Positions 42,980 through 51,219 are shown, counted from the first letter of the stretch. The stretch: 64,000 nucleotides of DNA from an uncultured Clostridia bacterium (GCA_944362705.1 CALVTO010000003.1:62001-126000); one strand, 5' to 3'. Made by a program: numbers and translations. The notes: generated from the letters alone by a model not told the origin.

Positions 42980-45947
42980 AATTCAAATATTTTCTGTTAC
43001 TTCCAAAGTATTTTTGTGCTATACGCTGAACATTACCGACTTGTTTTATACCTTTATTACATAAGAAATGCTTTCTTACAATTCTTTTTATCATGGTTTT
43101 AATTAAAGGGTTTTTGTTGTTATCATAGATATAATCTGCGCGTTTAGAAAAACCATTAAAATCCCCTAAATTCTCATACATCATGGTATTTAAAATTAAA
43201 TAATTAATATTTTTTAATTTAACCATATCTAAAATTTTAATTGTATTTTCATTTGTTGATAATCTTGCTGTCATATCAAAAAGGTTTAATATAAACACCT
43301 CTGATTCTAATTGTAAATGATTAATAATTTTGTCTTTTGGATTTTCAATCTTATTTTTTTCACAATATTGCAACAAATCTTTTAATACAAAATTTAAATT
43401 ATCATCTATGTGATGCAAAACCTCGTTACAAATTTTGTTTGGAAATTCGTATAAGGCATTTACTAGCTCTAATTTATCATCTTTTTTTAATAAATGATTA
43501 AAATTAGGAAGAATTTTGCTTACTAATTCTAAATGTCTCATAGCCTGATTCACTTTATAACTCTTAGAATTTATTTTCTTATCGTCATAGTCATCATATA
43601 TCGATTTTGTTTTAATTTCTAAATTTCTTTTTATAGACTTCTCTTGTTTTTCTATATTTTGTTCATGCCGATCCTGATCTTCAATAGAAGGAATATTGAA
43701 TTCTTGTTCCGCACTTAATTTTAAAAAGCCTAAATCGTTATTGTTTATATCAAATTCTGCCCATTCATTCATCAAATTTTTTGCACTATTAAAAATATAA
43801 GCCAATATTGAAACTTTCTTTGTTATGTAAGATAAGAACAATAAAATTTCTCCATTTATATTAAAGCAAAGATTTTCACATATCCAAGCAATCTCGTCTT
43901 TTAATTCATTATTATTAGCTTTTTTGTTAAGTGCACATGCAACAAAATAGGCCAAATAAGAATTGTCTGAAAATTTAAATGTGTCATTATCCATTTCATC
44001 TAAAATATGCGCACTTATTGATTTTTTTCTAAACTCTGCAGAATCAATATCCATTAAATATTCAGCATTATATTCATCAATAATTGATTTTATATCATCA
44101 ATACCTATTGGATATTTTTTGCTAAAATGCATTTTATATGCTAAATTCTCATATAATGAAAAATAAATTTCCACATTTGTTTGTCCAACATATCTTGATA
44201 AAGACCTTACTAAATTTGTTTCAAACACTTTACTAAATAAATTAGTTTGAACATCTACATTGTTAATGTTGTCAATATAATAAGAAACATACATTGTTAT
44301 AAAGTTTGGATTAATACTAAAAATCTGCAATTGATTTGATATAAAGTTATTTATTTCGGTAACTTTATTATCAATATTATCTACTTTGTTAACAGAATTT
44401 GATAATACATTTTTTATTAATTCTTTTCTTTTTCTTAAATAAAATGGAAGAATTTTTAATCTAGCACAACTATCATTCTCATTCAAACGTTGCTTTGTTA
44501 ACTCAACGATATCACATTTGTCATCTGGTTTAAACAATAAAACAATTCTTTTAAAATCTTGCTTTAAGTTATTTACAAAATCTTCAATAAGTTTTTCAGG
44601 AATTTTATCCAAGTTATCAACAATTACAATTTTATCTTCTTTTAGTGTTTGCTTGAATTTTTCATAATCTAATTTATCATAACTATACTGATGACTGAAA
44701 GAATCTTTAATGATTGTATCATATTTCTTCTTATTAATCTCATCAAAATCAATAAATAGTGGGATTTTCTTTCTTTTTAATACATATAAATATATTTCTT
44801 TGGCAAGTGATGTTTTTCCTGCCATTGTGTCACCTTCAATATATACAATGGTATTTTCTTTAATAAAATCATATAACTCGTCAATGGTTTTTATTGTTTT
44901 GTCTAATTTGTTTTCATTAGACAGTTTATCAATATCCGGAAAAACAAAGACATCATCTAATTTATAATTATTTATGCTTAAAAATTCCCTTGTAAAATTA
45001 AAGTTTGGTTTTAATTTATCTTCTACCTCAATTTCTTTTATTTCAATATCGTTATGTTCTGTTTCAGGAACATATATATTTTTTTCATGATTCCAAACAA
45101 AGTATTTGATATCACAAGTGTTAGTTTCTGTATCAATAATTAATGTATTAAATGAAAAACTATTTTCATGAAAGTCAAAAGCTCCAGTTTTGACCATAAT
45201 AAGATTTTTTGTATCTTTTTCAATATCTTGAACATCAGATACATGTTCATGTCCACAAATCAAAATATTGCTTGCTTTATAAAAATTATTTTTTAGGTTT
45301 TGTGCTGATTGCCATGAGAACCATTCTGGATTTCTATGCATCACCGTTATTGTATAATTTGCCCACTTTTGTTTCTTTATATGTGCTATAGTAGATTCTG
45401 GGAAATAGTGAACCCCTCTGTCGTCATCTTTGTTCTTATCCATAAAAGTCGAAAACAACTCGGAATTTAACAAATTGATTTGAGTTTTCATATCTCCCAT
45501 TTCAAACTTTCTAGCATTATAAAGTTTATTATTAACAAAACATTTATTCATTTCTGCAAGTTCATAAAAAGCATCAAACTTGGTGAGTTCGTTATCTATT
45601 TCTTTATCTATTGTTCCATTGTTGTGTAATTCTACAACATCTATTCTATCTCTTGGTTGTCCATTATAATTAATATCATGATTGCCTGGAACAATGTAGT
45701 AAGGAATCAATATATCTTTATGTAATTTCTTTTTCAACTGATTATTTAACATCCCAAATAAATTACGAACCTTTTTATATTGATTACGTTGTCCAGAAAA
45801 AGCCAAATCTCCTGCTATAATAATACAAGCATTATCAACCTCTGGTAATGTTGTTAGAGCATTATAAATTCCATAAATATAATCTTTATTTAAAACTTGA
45901 TCTTCTCTCATGTGTATATCGCTTAAAACTAAAAATAGATTTTTCAT
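42978..45947 (-). CDS. Metallophosphoesterase fused to a STAND-like P-loop NTPase
   Basis: A 989-residue protein. The N-terminal calcineurin-like phosphoesterase (about 1-290) has a full metal site: SDIH (Asp10, His12), AGDLA (Asp47), GNHD (Asn89, His90), His204 in VMHRNPE, and GHEH (232-235). The P-loop NTPase (about 345-560) has Walker A GDTMAGKTS (Lys378) and Walker B IVIVDNLD (Asp444). The rest (about 560-989) is helical, with no recognised repeat, in the place of a STAND sensor. The architecture is that of STAND defence proteins, in which ligand sensing activates an N-terminal effector. The phosphoesterase would be the effector, possibly a nuclease or nucleotide-cleaving enzyme. AGGTGA precedes the start, and an extended -10 (TGTTATAAT) lies about 35 bases upstream. 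Confidence 0.75.
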   Translation of the reverse strand: MKNLFLVLSDIHMREDQVLNKDYIYGIYNALTTLPEVDNACIIIAGDLAFSGQRNQYKKVRNLFGMLNNQLKKKLHKDILIPYYIVPGNHDINYNGQPRDRIDVVELHNNGTIDKEIDNELTKFDAFYELAEMNKCFVNNKLYNARKFEMGDMKTQINLLNSELFSTFMDKNKDDDRGVHYFPESTIAHIKKQKWANYTITVMHRNPEWFSWQSAQNLKNNFYKASNILICGHEHVSDVQDIEKDTKNLIMVKTGAFDFHENSFSFNTLIIDTETNTCDIKYFVWNHEKNIYVPETEHNDIEIKEIEVEDKLKPNFNFTREFLSINNYKLDDVFVFPDIDKLSNENKLDKTIKTIDELYDFIKENTIVYIEGDTMAGKTSLAKEIYLYVLKRKKIPLFIDFDEINKKKYDTIIKDSFSHQYSYDKLDYEKFKQTLKEDKIVIVDNLDKIPEKLIEDFVNNLKQDFKRIVLLFKPDDKCDIVELTKQRLNENDSCARLKILPFYLRKRKELIKNVLSNSVNKVDNIDNKVTEINNFISNQLQIFSINPNFITMYVSYYIDNINNVDVQTNLFSKVFETNLVRSLSRYVGQTNVEIYFSLYENLAYKMHFSKKYPIGIDDIKSIIDEYNAEYLMDIDSAEFRKKSISAHILDEMDNDTFKFSDNSYLAYFVACALNKKANNNELKDEIAWICENLCFNINGEILLFLSYITKKVSILAYIFNSAKNLMNEWAEFDINNNDLGFLKLSAEQEFNIPSIEDQDRHEQNIEKQEKSIKRNLEIKTKSIYDDYDDKKINSKSYKVNQAMRHLELVSKILPNFNHLLKKDDKLELVNALYEFPNKICNEVLHHIDDNLNFVLKDLLQYCEKNKIENPKDKIINHLQLESEVFILNLFDMTARLSTNENTIKILDMVKLKNINYLILNTMMYENLGDFNGFSKRADYIYDNNKNPLIKTMIKRIVRKHFLCNKGIKQVGNVQRIAQKYFGSNRKYLN

Positions 45948-46102
45948 AAGTTCACCTCACTTTATAGACTCATTATAACATACATTTTAATAATTTCTAT
46001 ATATTCGACAAAATATTACAAATAATCTTTTATAATTGTTTTATTGTAAACGATAATCCTAAATGATCATTGGTTAAAAACAGTTCAATCTGATCAGTCT
46101 TC
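45948..46102. other. Right end of the island, non-coding
   Basis: Holds the extended -10 promoter of the STAND gene on the minus strand and otherwise nothing recognisable. GTTCAATC shortly before the right repeat faintly recalls a tRNA T-loop. Confidence 0.5.
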
Positions 46103-46142
46103 CCGCCAAAGAATTGTCGTTTGAACTCAAACGGCAATTTTT
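46103..46142 (+). repeat. Right direct repeat (att-like)
   Basis: Second copy of the tRNA-Ser 3' end and terminator (39 of 40 bases identical to 38900-38939). It is not preceded by an intact tRNA, but still forms a terminator hairpin with T-run. Confidence 0.85.
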
Positions 46143-46222
46143 ATTTTTAAAACTATACAAAAAGTAAAAAATATGATAGAATTATTTTATCTTAAATTGA
46201 ATGATTGTAAAAGGAGTTATAT

Positions 46223-46639
46223 ATGTTAGAGTTTGCAGGCAGATTTAGCGACCCAAAACTTATGATAAAGCAAGGCAAGTATTGGTCGATTATTTTTAGA
46301 GAAAGTACAACAACACTAGGTAACTGTATACTTATTTGTAACAGAGAATGCCCCACATTTGGAGATTTAACAGCAGAAGAAGCAGCTGAACTTCCATCTA
46401 TGTGTGCTTGGTACGAGAATAAAATAAAAACATTATACGGTGCAGTAAAATTTAATTATCTTGCTATGATGATGAAAGAAGAATTTGTACATTTTCACAT
46501 TATTCCTCGCTACAACGAGCCCAAAGAAAAATATGGAATTACTTGGGTTGATGAGGATTGGCCCAAAGGAACCAAAATGGATAAAATTGAAATTCCCGAT
46601 GATGTTAAACAAAAAATTATCAACGACCTAAAAAAGTAA
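46223..46639 (+). CDS. HIT-family protein with altered histidine triad
   Basis: A 138-residue nucleotide-binding protein of the histidine-triad superfamily, which hydrolyses or transfers nucleotide phosphates. The motif region reads EFVHFHIIPRY: the catalytic middle His90 and the last His92 remain, but the first triad His is Phe88. The family's N-terminal strand and the GDLTAEEAAEL helix are recognisable. AAGGAG lies eight bases before the ATG. It is the first host gene after the island and forms an apparent operon with the zinc-ribbon gene 25 bases downstream. Confidence 0.78.
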   Translation: MLEFAGRFSDPKLMIKQGKYWSIIFRESTTTLGNCILICNRECPTFGDLTAEEAAELPSMCAWYENKIKTLYGAVKFNYLAMMMKEEFVHFHIIPRYNEPKEKYGITWVDEDWPKGTKMDKIEIPDDVKQKIINDLKK

Positions 46640-46664
46640 CGATAACCAATATAGGAGAAAAAAT

Positions 46665-47093
46665 ATGTCAAAAAAACCTAAGCATTTACTTGTTTTTAAA
46701 ATGATTGGATTTATTGCCCTTGTTGTAGCCATTGTGGGAATCGTTTTAACAATGAAAAATTTTGGAAATGTACAAAATATGAATCCCAGAAATTTTATGC
46801 TAGGAGGTACGCTTACTTGTGTCGGCCTTTTTGTAGGAATTATTTGTTTAACCATAGGGTTTAAACCAGAATTTACAAAAATGGGCACAAAAACAACCAA
46901 GTATATTCAAGAAGAAAATAAAGAAGATTTAGCAGATATCGCATCTACCAAGGCCGATATTTCTAGTGAGGCCATTACAAAAGTAGCTCAATCTGTAAAA
47001 AAAGGCTTGAAAGATACAAAATATTGTAAGTACTGCGGTGCAGAAATTGATGCAGATTCTAAATTTTGCAGTGCATGCGGTAAAGAACAATAA
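46665..47093 (+). CDS. Membrane protein with C-terminal zinc ribbon
   Basis: A 142-residue protein with two membrane helices (about 9-30 and 42-65) and a charged linker, ending in a zinc-ribbon (CKYCGAEIDADSKFCSACGK) with two CxxC knuckles in the cytoplasm. Such zinc-ribbon tails are common in small Firmicute membrane proteins of unknown role. TAGGAGAA is the ribosome site. A terminator follows at 47141. Confidence 0.75.
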   Translation: MSKKPKHLLVFKMIGFIALVVAIVGIVLTMKNFGNVQNMNPRNFMLGGTLTCVGLFVGIICLTIGFKPEFTKMGTKTTKYIQEENKEDLADIASTKADISSEAITKVAQSVKKGLKDTKYCKYCGAEIDADSKFCSACGKEQ

Positions 47094-47140
47094 TATATAA
47101 AAACCATAATTTATAAAATTTTGTAGAAACAACAAAATTT

Positions 47141-47171
47141 AAAAGCACTTGTTCATAGCAAGTGCTTTTTT
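47141..47171 (+). terminator. Terminator after the zinc-ribbon gene
   Basis: Stem AAAAGCACTTG/CAAGTGCTTTT with seven-base loop and T-run. Confidence 0.9.
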
Positions 47172-47221
47172 ATTATAATAAATCTCACCCTTTCTTACAT
47201 TGCATTTTTACCTATTTTCTT

Positions 47222-47250
47222 TTGCTTTAAAACGCGCAACATGATATAGT
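47222..47250 (+). promoter_or_regulatory. Promoter of the second HIT-like gene
   Basis: Plus strand: -35 TTGCTT (47222-47227), 17-base spacer, -10 TATAGT (47245-47250). Confidence 0.65.
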
Positions 47251-47340
47251 AAGAGAAAAATAAGGAGAAAGTATATATTACAAACAAAATTTGAATACAC
47301 AAACGAACTTTTTTATAAATACTTAAAAACGGAGAAATAT

Positions 47341-47847
47341 ATGAAAACTAAAGATTTATTAAAACTCTCACCCAAGGAATTAACCGATATGGGCATATGC
47401 CCTACTTGTTTGAATAAAAAATATAATGGTGCTATTTTTGGTGATGATAGCAACCTTTTGTTATACACGGATGATGAAATTGAAATTGCGTTTGTTCCCA
47501 ACCCACGTGCGCAAGGACACATGATGATTGGAAGCCAAAAACACTACCATGATATGAGCGAAGCGCCCGACGTGTTAAATGCAAAAATGATTTGCTTTGC
47601 CAAACAATGTATGAAAATTCTAAAAAAAGTATATTCTTGTGAACGCGTATACCTTTGCACCATGTGCGACGGACCAGCCAACCATTACCACTTGCAACTT
47701 ATTCCGCGTTTTGCAAACGAAGAACGTGGTTCTTTAAATTTTGTGAAACCCCGCACAGAATACATTTTTAACGCAGAAAAGTTTGCCACCATAAAAAAGA
47801 AAATTGCCACATTTGCCAAAACATATGAAAAAAAGAACAAGGCCTAA
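47341..47847 (+). CDS. HIT-like protein of the HxHxQ (GalT/Ap4A phosphorylase) type
   Basis: A 168-residue protein. The active-site string is ANHYHLQLIPRF, giving His115-x-His117-x-Gln119, the GalT/Ap4A-phosphorylase branch of the HIT superfamily, which forms a nucleotidyl-histidine intermediate. CPTC (20-23) and a CTMCDG pair could bind a structural metal. It is preceded by its own promoter and GGAGAAAT. An AAGGAG further upstream (47262) has no start codon behind it. The gene stop lies inside its terminator. Substrate unknown. Confidence 0.78.
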   Translation: MKTKDLLKLSPKELTDMGICPTCLNKKYNGAIFGDDSNLLLYTDDEIEIAFVPNPRAQGHMMIGSQKHYHDMSEAPDVLNAKMICFAKQCMKILKKVYSCERVYLCTMCDGPANHYHLQLIPRFANEERGSLNFVKPRTEYIFNAEKFATIKKKIATFAKTYEKKNKA

Positions 47848-47868
47848 CACTTGTTCTTTTATTTTTTT
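47831..47868 (+). terminator. Terminator of the second HIT-like gene
   Basis: Stem AAAAGAACAAG/CTTGTTCTTTT followed by a T-run; it overlaps the stop codon. Confidence 0.85.
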
Positions 47869-47934
47869 ATAAGGCATCTTGTATTCCACCAAAACATATG
47901 CTACACTATATAAAAACGCACTAGGAGAATACAT

Positions 47935-48558
47935 ATGGTTCTTGTTTTTGATTTAGACGACACGATTTGCGAAACCGATATATATAGCGAAAATTATATT
48001 AAACATTTTATATATAAAGAAAACCTACCTTACCGCCAAATTGCTACAAGTACGCGCTTTGCTGAACGTAAATTTGATTGGCCAATGGAAGTAGCTCTTG
48101 CTTGGTACAAAACGTATGGCGACCGCATGATGTTAGAATTTCCTTGCAAAACAGGTGCCCGTGAAGTGTTGCAAAAATTACACGATGAAGGTCACACCAT
48201 TGTTATTTCCACAGCTCGAAATACAGATTGGCACACACGCCCAAAACAAATAACAAAACAATGGCTAAAAAATAATGGCATTGTGTACGATATGCTTATT
48301 TGTGGCAGAGCCGATAAAGAAACGGTTTGTAAAGAAGTAGATGCCGATGTGTTTGTAGACGACGATATAACCAATACAAATAAAGTAGCTACCTATTTTG
48401 CAAAGCTTGAAAAACCAACCATTTGCTTGCTTATGCATTCAAAATACAACGCAAGCATGGTACCAAGCGATGCCGTAAAGCGCGTTGTTACCATGGAAGA
48501 CGTTTACCGTAACATTTTTGCTTTACATAAACAAAACGCGCAACTACGTTTAAAGTAA
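47935..48558 (+). CDS. HAD-superfamily 5'-nucleotidase-like hydrolase
   Basis: A 207-residue phosphatase of the HAD fold. Motif I is FDLDDT with Asp6 and Asp8, motif II is the Ser/Thr in VISTARNTD, and motif III/IV acidic residues are in DVFVDDD. The layout matches the NT5C-type deoxyribonucleotidase family. The loop after motif I (about 15-75) is a helical cap. TAGGAGAA precedes the ATG and a terminator follows. The clustering of HIT, nucleotidase and deaminase genes suggests nucleotide salvage, but each has its own signals. Confidence 0.78.
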   Translation: MVLVFDLDDTICETDIYSENYIKHFIYKENLPYRQIATSTRFAERKFDWPMEVALAWYKTYGDRMMLEFPCKTGAREVLQKLHDEGHTIVISTARNTDWHTRPKQITKQWLKNNGIVYDMLICGRADKETVCKEVDADVFVDDDITNTNKVATYFAKLEKPTICLLMHSKYNASMVPSDAVKRVVTMEDVYRNIFALHKQNAQLRLK

Positions 48559-48589
48559 AAAACAACAAAGTATACTTTGTTGTTTTTTT
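48557..48589. terminator. Bidirectional terminator after the HAD gene
   Basis: Stem AAAACAACAAAGTA/TACTTTGTTGTTTT flanked by A and T runs. Confidence 0.9.
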
Positions 48590-48682
48590 ATGCAGAAGCG
48601 TATAACACTTATCTTTTTAAGAATAAAAATTTTTATCAAAAACAATTGTTTGTATGTATTTTAAAAAACAAAAAAAAGTTTG

Positions 48683-49270
48683 TTACACTTCTTTTTTTCT
48701 TACCATTTCACAAATAGCCACCTCGGGTTTTCCGTACCCAGCAAACCCTGTGGTTTCTTTAAGAATAGTAAAGCCATATTTTTCATAAAGCCTGCCCGCC
48801 GGAACATTATCTTTTAACCGTTCTAGCGTGTATGTCGTTTTTTCACCAAACATTTGAATAAGATATTCCATCATACCCGAAGCGATTTTATGACGACGAA
48901 ATTTTGGAAGCACACAAACAACGGCTATGCTTACATCCTTTGTCTCGTTGTATGAGTATAAGTGTTCTATATATTGTTCTATGGTATAACGCGCAGAAAA
49001 ACTTTGTTGTTTATATTTTTCTAAGTTTTTATTTTGAATACTGTTTTTTGTAACGTATACAATAAGCCCTACAACTTGTTTGTTTACAATAGCGACAATG
49101 CAATTTTTATAAGAAAATATTGTTGGTTCTTGTAGCATTTGCGTAAGCGTTTGGATGCCTTTTTCTATATCGTCTTCAAACCAATACGGATAGATGTAGG
49201 GGTCGGTTAAATATATAAGTTTTGCCGCCTGCTTTAAATTATCTGATTTTTTAAGTTTTCGAATGATCAT
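48683..49270 (-). CDS. GNAT-family N-acetyltransferase
   Basis: A 195-residue acetyl-CoA-dependent acyltransferase. Motif A reads VCVLPKFRRHKIASGMMEYLI, where the RRHKIA segment is the acetyl-CoA pyrophosphate loop, and the C-terminal motif B is VPAGRLYEKYGFTILKET. The substrate is not evident. The ribosome site is an unbroken run of eight G six bases before the ATG, an uncommon homopolymer in this AT-rich genome that could cause length variation and switch translation strength. Confidence 0.87.
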   Translation of the reverse strand: MIIRKLKKSDNLKQAAKLIYLTDPYIYPYWFEDDIEKGIQTLTQMLQEPTIFSYKNCIVAIVNKQVVGLIVYVTKNSIQNKNLEKYKQQSFSARYTIEQYIEHLYSYNETKDVSIAVVCVLPKFRRHKIASGMMEYLIQMFGEKTTYTLERLKDNVPAGRLYEKYGFTILKETTGFAGYGKPEVAICEMVRKKEV

Positions 49271-49503
49271 GTTACCCCCCCCACGCTATACGCACCATGG
49301 TATGCCTGTGCTATTTACCCATACATTTTCATTACATAAAAATAAAGGATCATGAAATACTATAAATGATATCTGTTATATGCTTGTGACAATATTATGA
49401 CGGAAATACCAACACTTGTATAGTAAATTTTAATAAAAAAGTCAATTGTAAATCATTTACACAACACTTATTGTGTGCTATGATACACAAAGGAGAAACT
49501 ATA
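49271..49503. other. Intergenic region between divergent genes
   Basis: Contains the upstream regions of the GNAT gene (minus) and the deaminase gene (plus, AAAGGAG site). No RNA gene or clear operator is seen. Confidence 0.5.
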
Positions 49504-49962
49504 ATGAACAAATTTATGAAACTTGCTATAGAGGAAGCACGTAAAGGCATACAAAACAATGATGGAGGTCCATTTGGTGCCTGCATTGTAAAAAACGGAA
49601 AAGTTGTTGCCAAGGGGCACAACAGAGTGGTAGCCAACAACGACCCAACATGTCATGGAGAAATAGACGCTATAAGAAAAGCGTGTAAAAAATTAGAAAC
49701 ATTTGATTTAACCGGTTGTGACCTGTATACAACAGGAGAGCCCTGCCCTATGTGCGCTTGCGCATGCCTATGGGCAAATATGAACAAAATATATTATGGT
49801 GGACGTACAGAAGATATTGCAAATTTAGGCTTTAAAGACGAACACTTTTACAAAAAACTTCACATAACAATACCTCAAAACTATTTTGAAGAATGCGACA
49901 GAGATGCTTGCTTACAACTTTTTACAGACTATAAAAATATACAAAACAAAACACATTATTAA
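49504..49962 (+). CDS. Guanine-deaminase-like nucleoside/base deaminase
   Basis: A 152-residue cytidine-deaminase-fold enzyme. Zinc ligands are His51 in TCHGEIDAIRKAC (with catalytic Glu53) and Cys81/Cys84 in EPCPMC. The GGPFGACIVKNGK start and the C-terminal helix match GuaD-like deaminases. The HGE variant of the usual HAE motif is a small change. The start at 49504 (MNKFMKL) has AAAGGAG; the earlier in-frame ATG at 49471 lacks one. The product is expected to be xanthine from guanine, a salvage step. Confidence 0.84.
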   Translation: MNKFMKLAIEEARKGIQNNDGGPFGACIVKNGKVVAKGHNRVVANNDPTCHGEIDAIRKACKKLETFDLTGCDLYTTGEPCPMCACACLWANMNKIYYGGRTEDIANLGFKDEHFYKKLHITIPQNYFEECDRDACLQLFTDYKNIQNKTHY

Positions 49963-49980
49963 ACAATAATTATTTTATTG

Positions 49981-50019
49981 AAAAGAGTGCGTAGTTGTAT
50001 AAACCACGCACTCTTTTTA
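49981..50019. terminator. Bidirectional terminator
   Basis: Stem AAAAGAGTGCGTGG-like arms (AAAAGAGTGCGT with ACGCACTCTTTT) between convergent genes. Confidence 0.85.
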
Positions 50020-50021
50020 TG

Positions 50022-50843
50022 TTATTTTTCTGGAGCAAGAGTTTCCACCACAGTGTCGTATGGGAAATACCCTTTCCAGTCTTCTGGTGAAAATACAACC
50101 AAAGCCAAGTTTGCATAGCTTGGTGCAATATTTTTAAAACATTGTAAAATAGACATATCTACTTTATTTAATTCTTCACCTTTTTTACTTAATATTTGTT
50201 TAGACCTTGTTAACATCCACGCTGCAAAGTCTGCCATTTGCAACACGGGCGTTTGGGCAGAACTTTTGAAATTTACAAGCATATTATCGCTTGACCCTTT
50301 AAATTGAAACTCTAAAGAACTACCTGCTTTACGTATACCTTCATCACATATAATGCGTTTTAGTTTCGGTTGAATATACATGGCTGTCATAAAACGTTTT
50401 AGTTGCGTTAGTGATAAAATAAAATTCTTGTTTTTCTGAGATTTTTTCATTTGTAATACTTCTAACGCATGTTGTATGCCTTTATCTAATGTTGCGTTTT
50501 GCTCAAATATATTCTTAGGAACCGTTTGCGTAAAAATATCTATATCAAATAACTCAATAGCTTCCGCAAAGGTTTCAATAATTTCTAAAAACTCTTCGTT
50601 AGACAAATTTTTAAACGCACCTTTGTGGTTATACATATCGGTAAAGTGAAATTCACTGCTGCCATATGTTTTGTACAAATTTGCACACATGGTTGCCATA
50701 AAATCTTTAAGCAACCCATAGGTTTGTTCTTGCATAAGCAAACCTACATAGGTTACATCCTCGTTTTGTAAAACCCGACTATTGGTTTTAGAAGCGTCAA
50801 ACCCTGTATCGTCTAATACACATATAAAGTCTTCTTTGATCAT
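50022..50843 (-). CDS. DUF3800 protein (RNase-H-like fold)
   Basis: A 273-residue protein with the DUF3800 pattern: CVLDDTGFD at the N-terminus (acidic pair Asp11-Asp12), a central ICDEGIRKAG and a C-terminal QMADFAAWML, the three places where this family keeps its acidic residues. The predicted fold is RNase-H-like and nuclease activity is suspected but not shown. Such genes often occur with mobile DNA or defence loci; here it lies between a deaminase gene and pheST with ordinary base composition. AGGAGAGA precedes the start. Confidence 0.75.
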   Translation of the reverse strand: MIKEDFICVLDDTGFDASKTNSRVLQNEDVTYVGLLMQEQTYGLLKDFMATMCANLYKTYGSSEFHFTDMYNHKGAFKNLSNEEFLEIIETFAEAIELFDIDIFTQTVPKNIFEQNATLDKGIQHALEVLQMKKSQKNKNFILSLTQLKRFMTAMYIQPKLKRIICDEGIRKAGSSLEFQFKGSSDNMLVNFKSSAQTPVLQMADFAAWMLTRSKQILSKKGEELNKVDMSILQCFKNIAPSYANLALVVFSPEDWKGYFPYDTVVETLAPEK

Positions 50844-50920
50844 ATAGAATTCTCTCCTTTTATTTAGTATATCTTATGTGACTAAAAATTACAAGATGAT
50901 TGAAAAGTTTATTTCTGGGC

Positions 50921-50949
50921 TTGACAAAATAACCCGCATTTGTTATAGT
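50921..50949 (+). promoter_or_regulatory. Promoter of the pheST T-box leader
   Basis: Plus strand: -35 TTGACA (50921-50926), 17-base spacer, -10 TATAGT (50944-50949). Confidence 0.8.
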
Positions 50950-50955
50950 TTTAAA

Positions 50956-51203
50956 AACGTTGAAGATGTTTTAGTAGTTGTATGTTTCTTTACAGGGATT
51001 GCCCGCCATAGATTGAGAGCGCGCATAAAGTTCAGCTTACAATGAATTTCGCCATTGGAGTTGCCATAAGAAATTATGTGCCGCAGATTACAATTGGAAC
51101 TGCGTTATCAAAAAAATAAGGCAAAGCAAACGCTTCGTGAAAATAGGTGGTACCACGTAAAAATTACGTCCTATTATGAAATAACATAATAGGGCTTTTT
51201 TTA
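50956..51203 (+). promoter_or_regulatory. T-box riboswitch, phenylalanine-specific, leader of pheST
   Basis: The T-box core AGGTGGTACCACG (51145-51157) is a canonical match. The specifier region reads GAATTTCGCC with TTC (Phe) at 51048-51050. The terminator hairpin CCTATTATG/CATAATAGG (51170-51193) is followed by T-run, and the antiterminator can form from the T-box side with ACGTCCTA. Uncharged tRNA-Phe should allow transcription into pheS. Confidence 0.92.
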
Positions 51204-51219
51204 TAAAAAGGAGGAAATA

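Larger units (their letters stand above)
38900..46142. mobile_element. 7.2-kb tRNA-Ser-anchored genomic island (putative defence island)
   Basis: The interval is bounded by the 40-base direct repeats, begins at the 3' end of tRNA-Ser(GGA), and is clearly richer in A/T than the flanks. It carries three genes on the minus strand: a NUDIX hydrolase, a PLD-helicase-DUF3427 protein and a metallophosphoesterase-STAND protein. A structured intergenic segment lies between the last gene and the first two. No integrase, excisionase or transposase is visible, so the island may be an immobile relic or a satellite mobilised in trans. A past tandem tRNA-Ser copy whose body was lost is the alternative origin of the second repeat. 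Confidence 0.65.

Noticed and set aside
46040..46107. Possible decayed second tRNA-Ser before the right repeat
   Set aside because: Only GTTCAATC and the last bases (CCGCCA) resemble a tRNA; no matching acceptor 5' strand or anticodon arm was found. It remains an alternative explanation of the repeat.
47259..47340. A translated ORF from the AAGGAG at 47262 into the second HIT-like gene
   Set aside because: The frame is open but the only codon at the right spacing is ATA/TTA; the ATG at 47341 has its own ribosome site.
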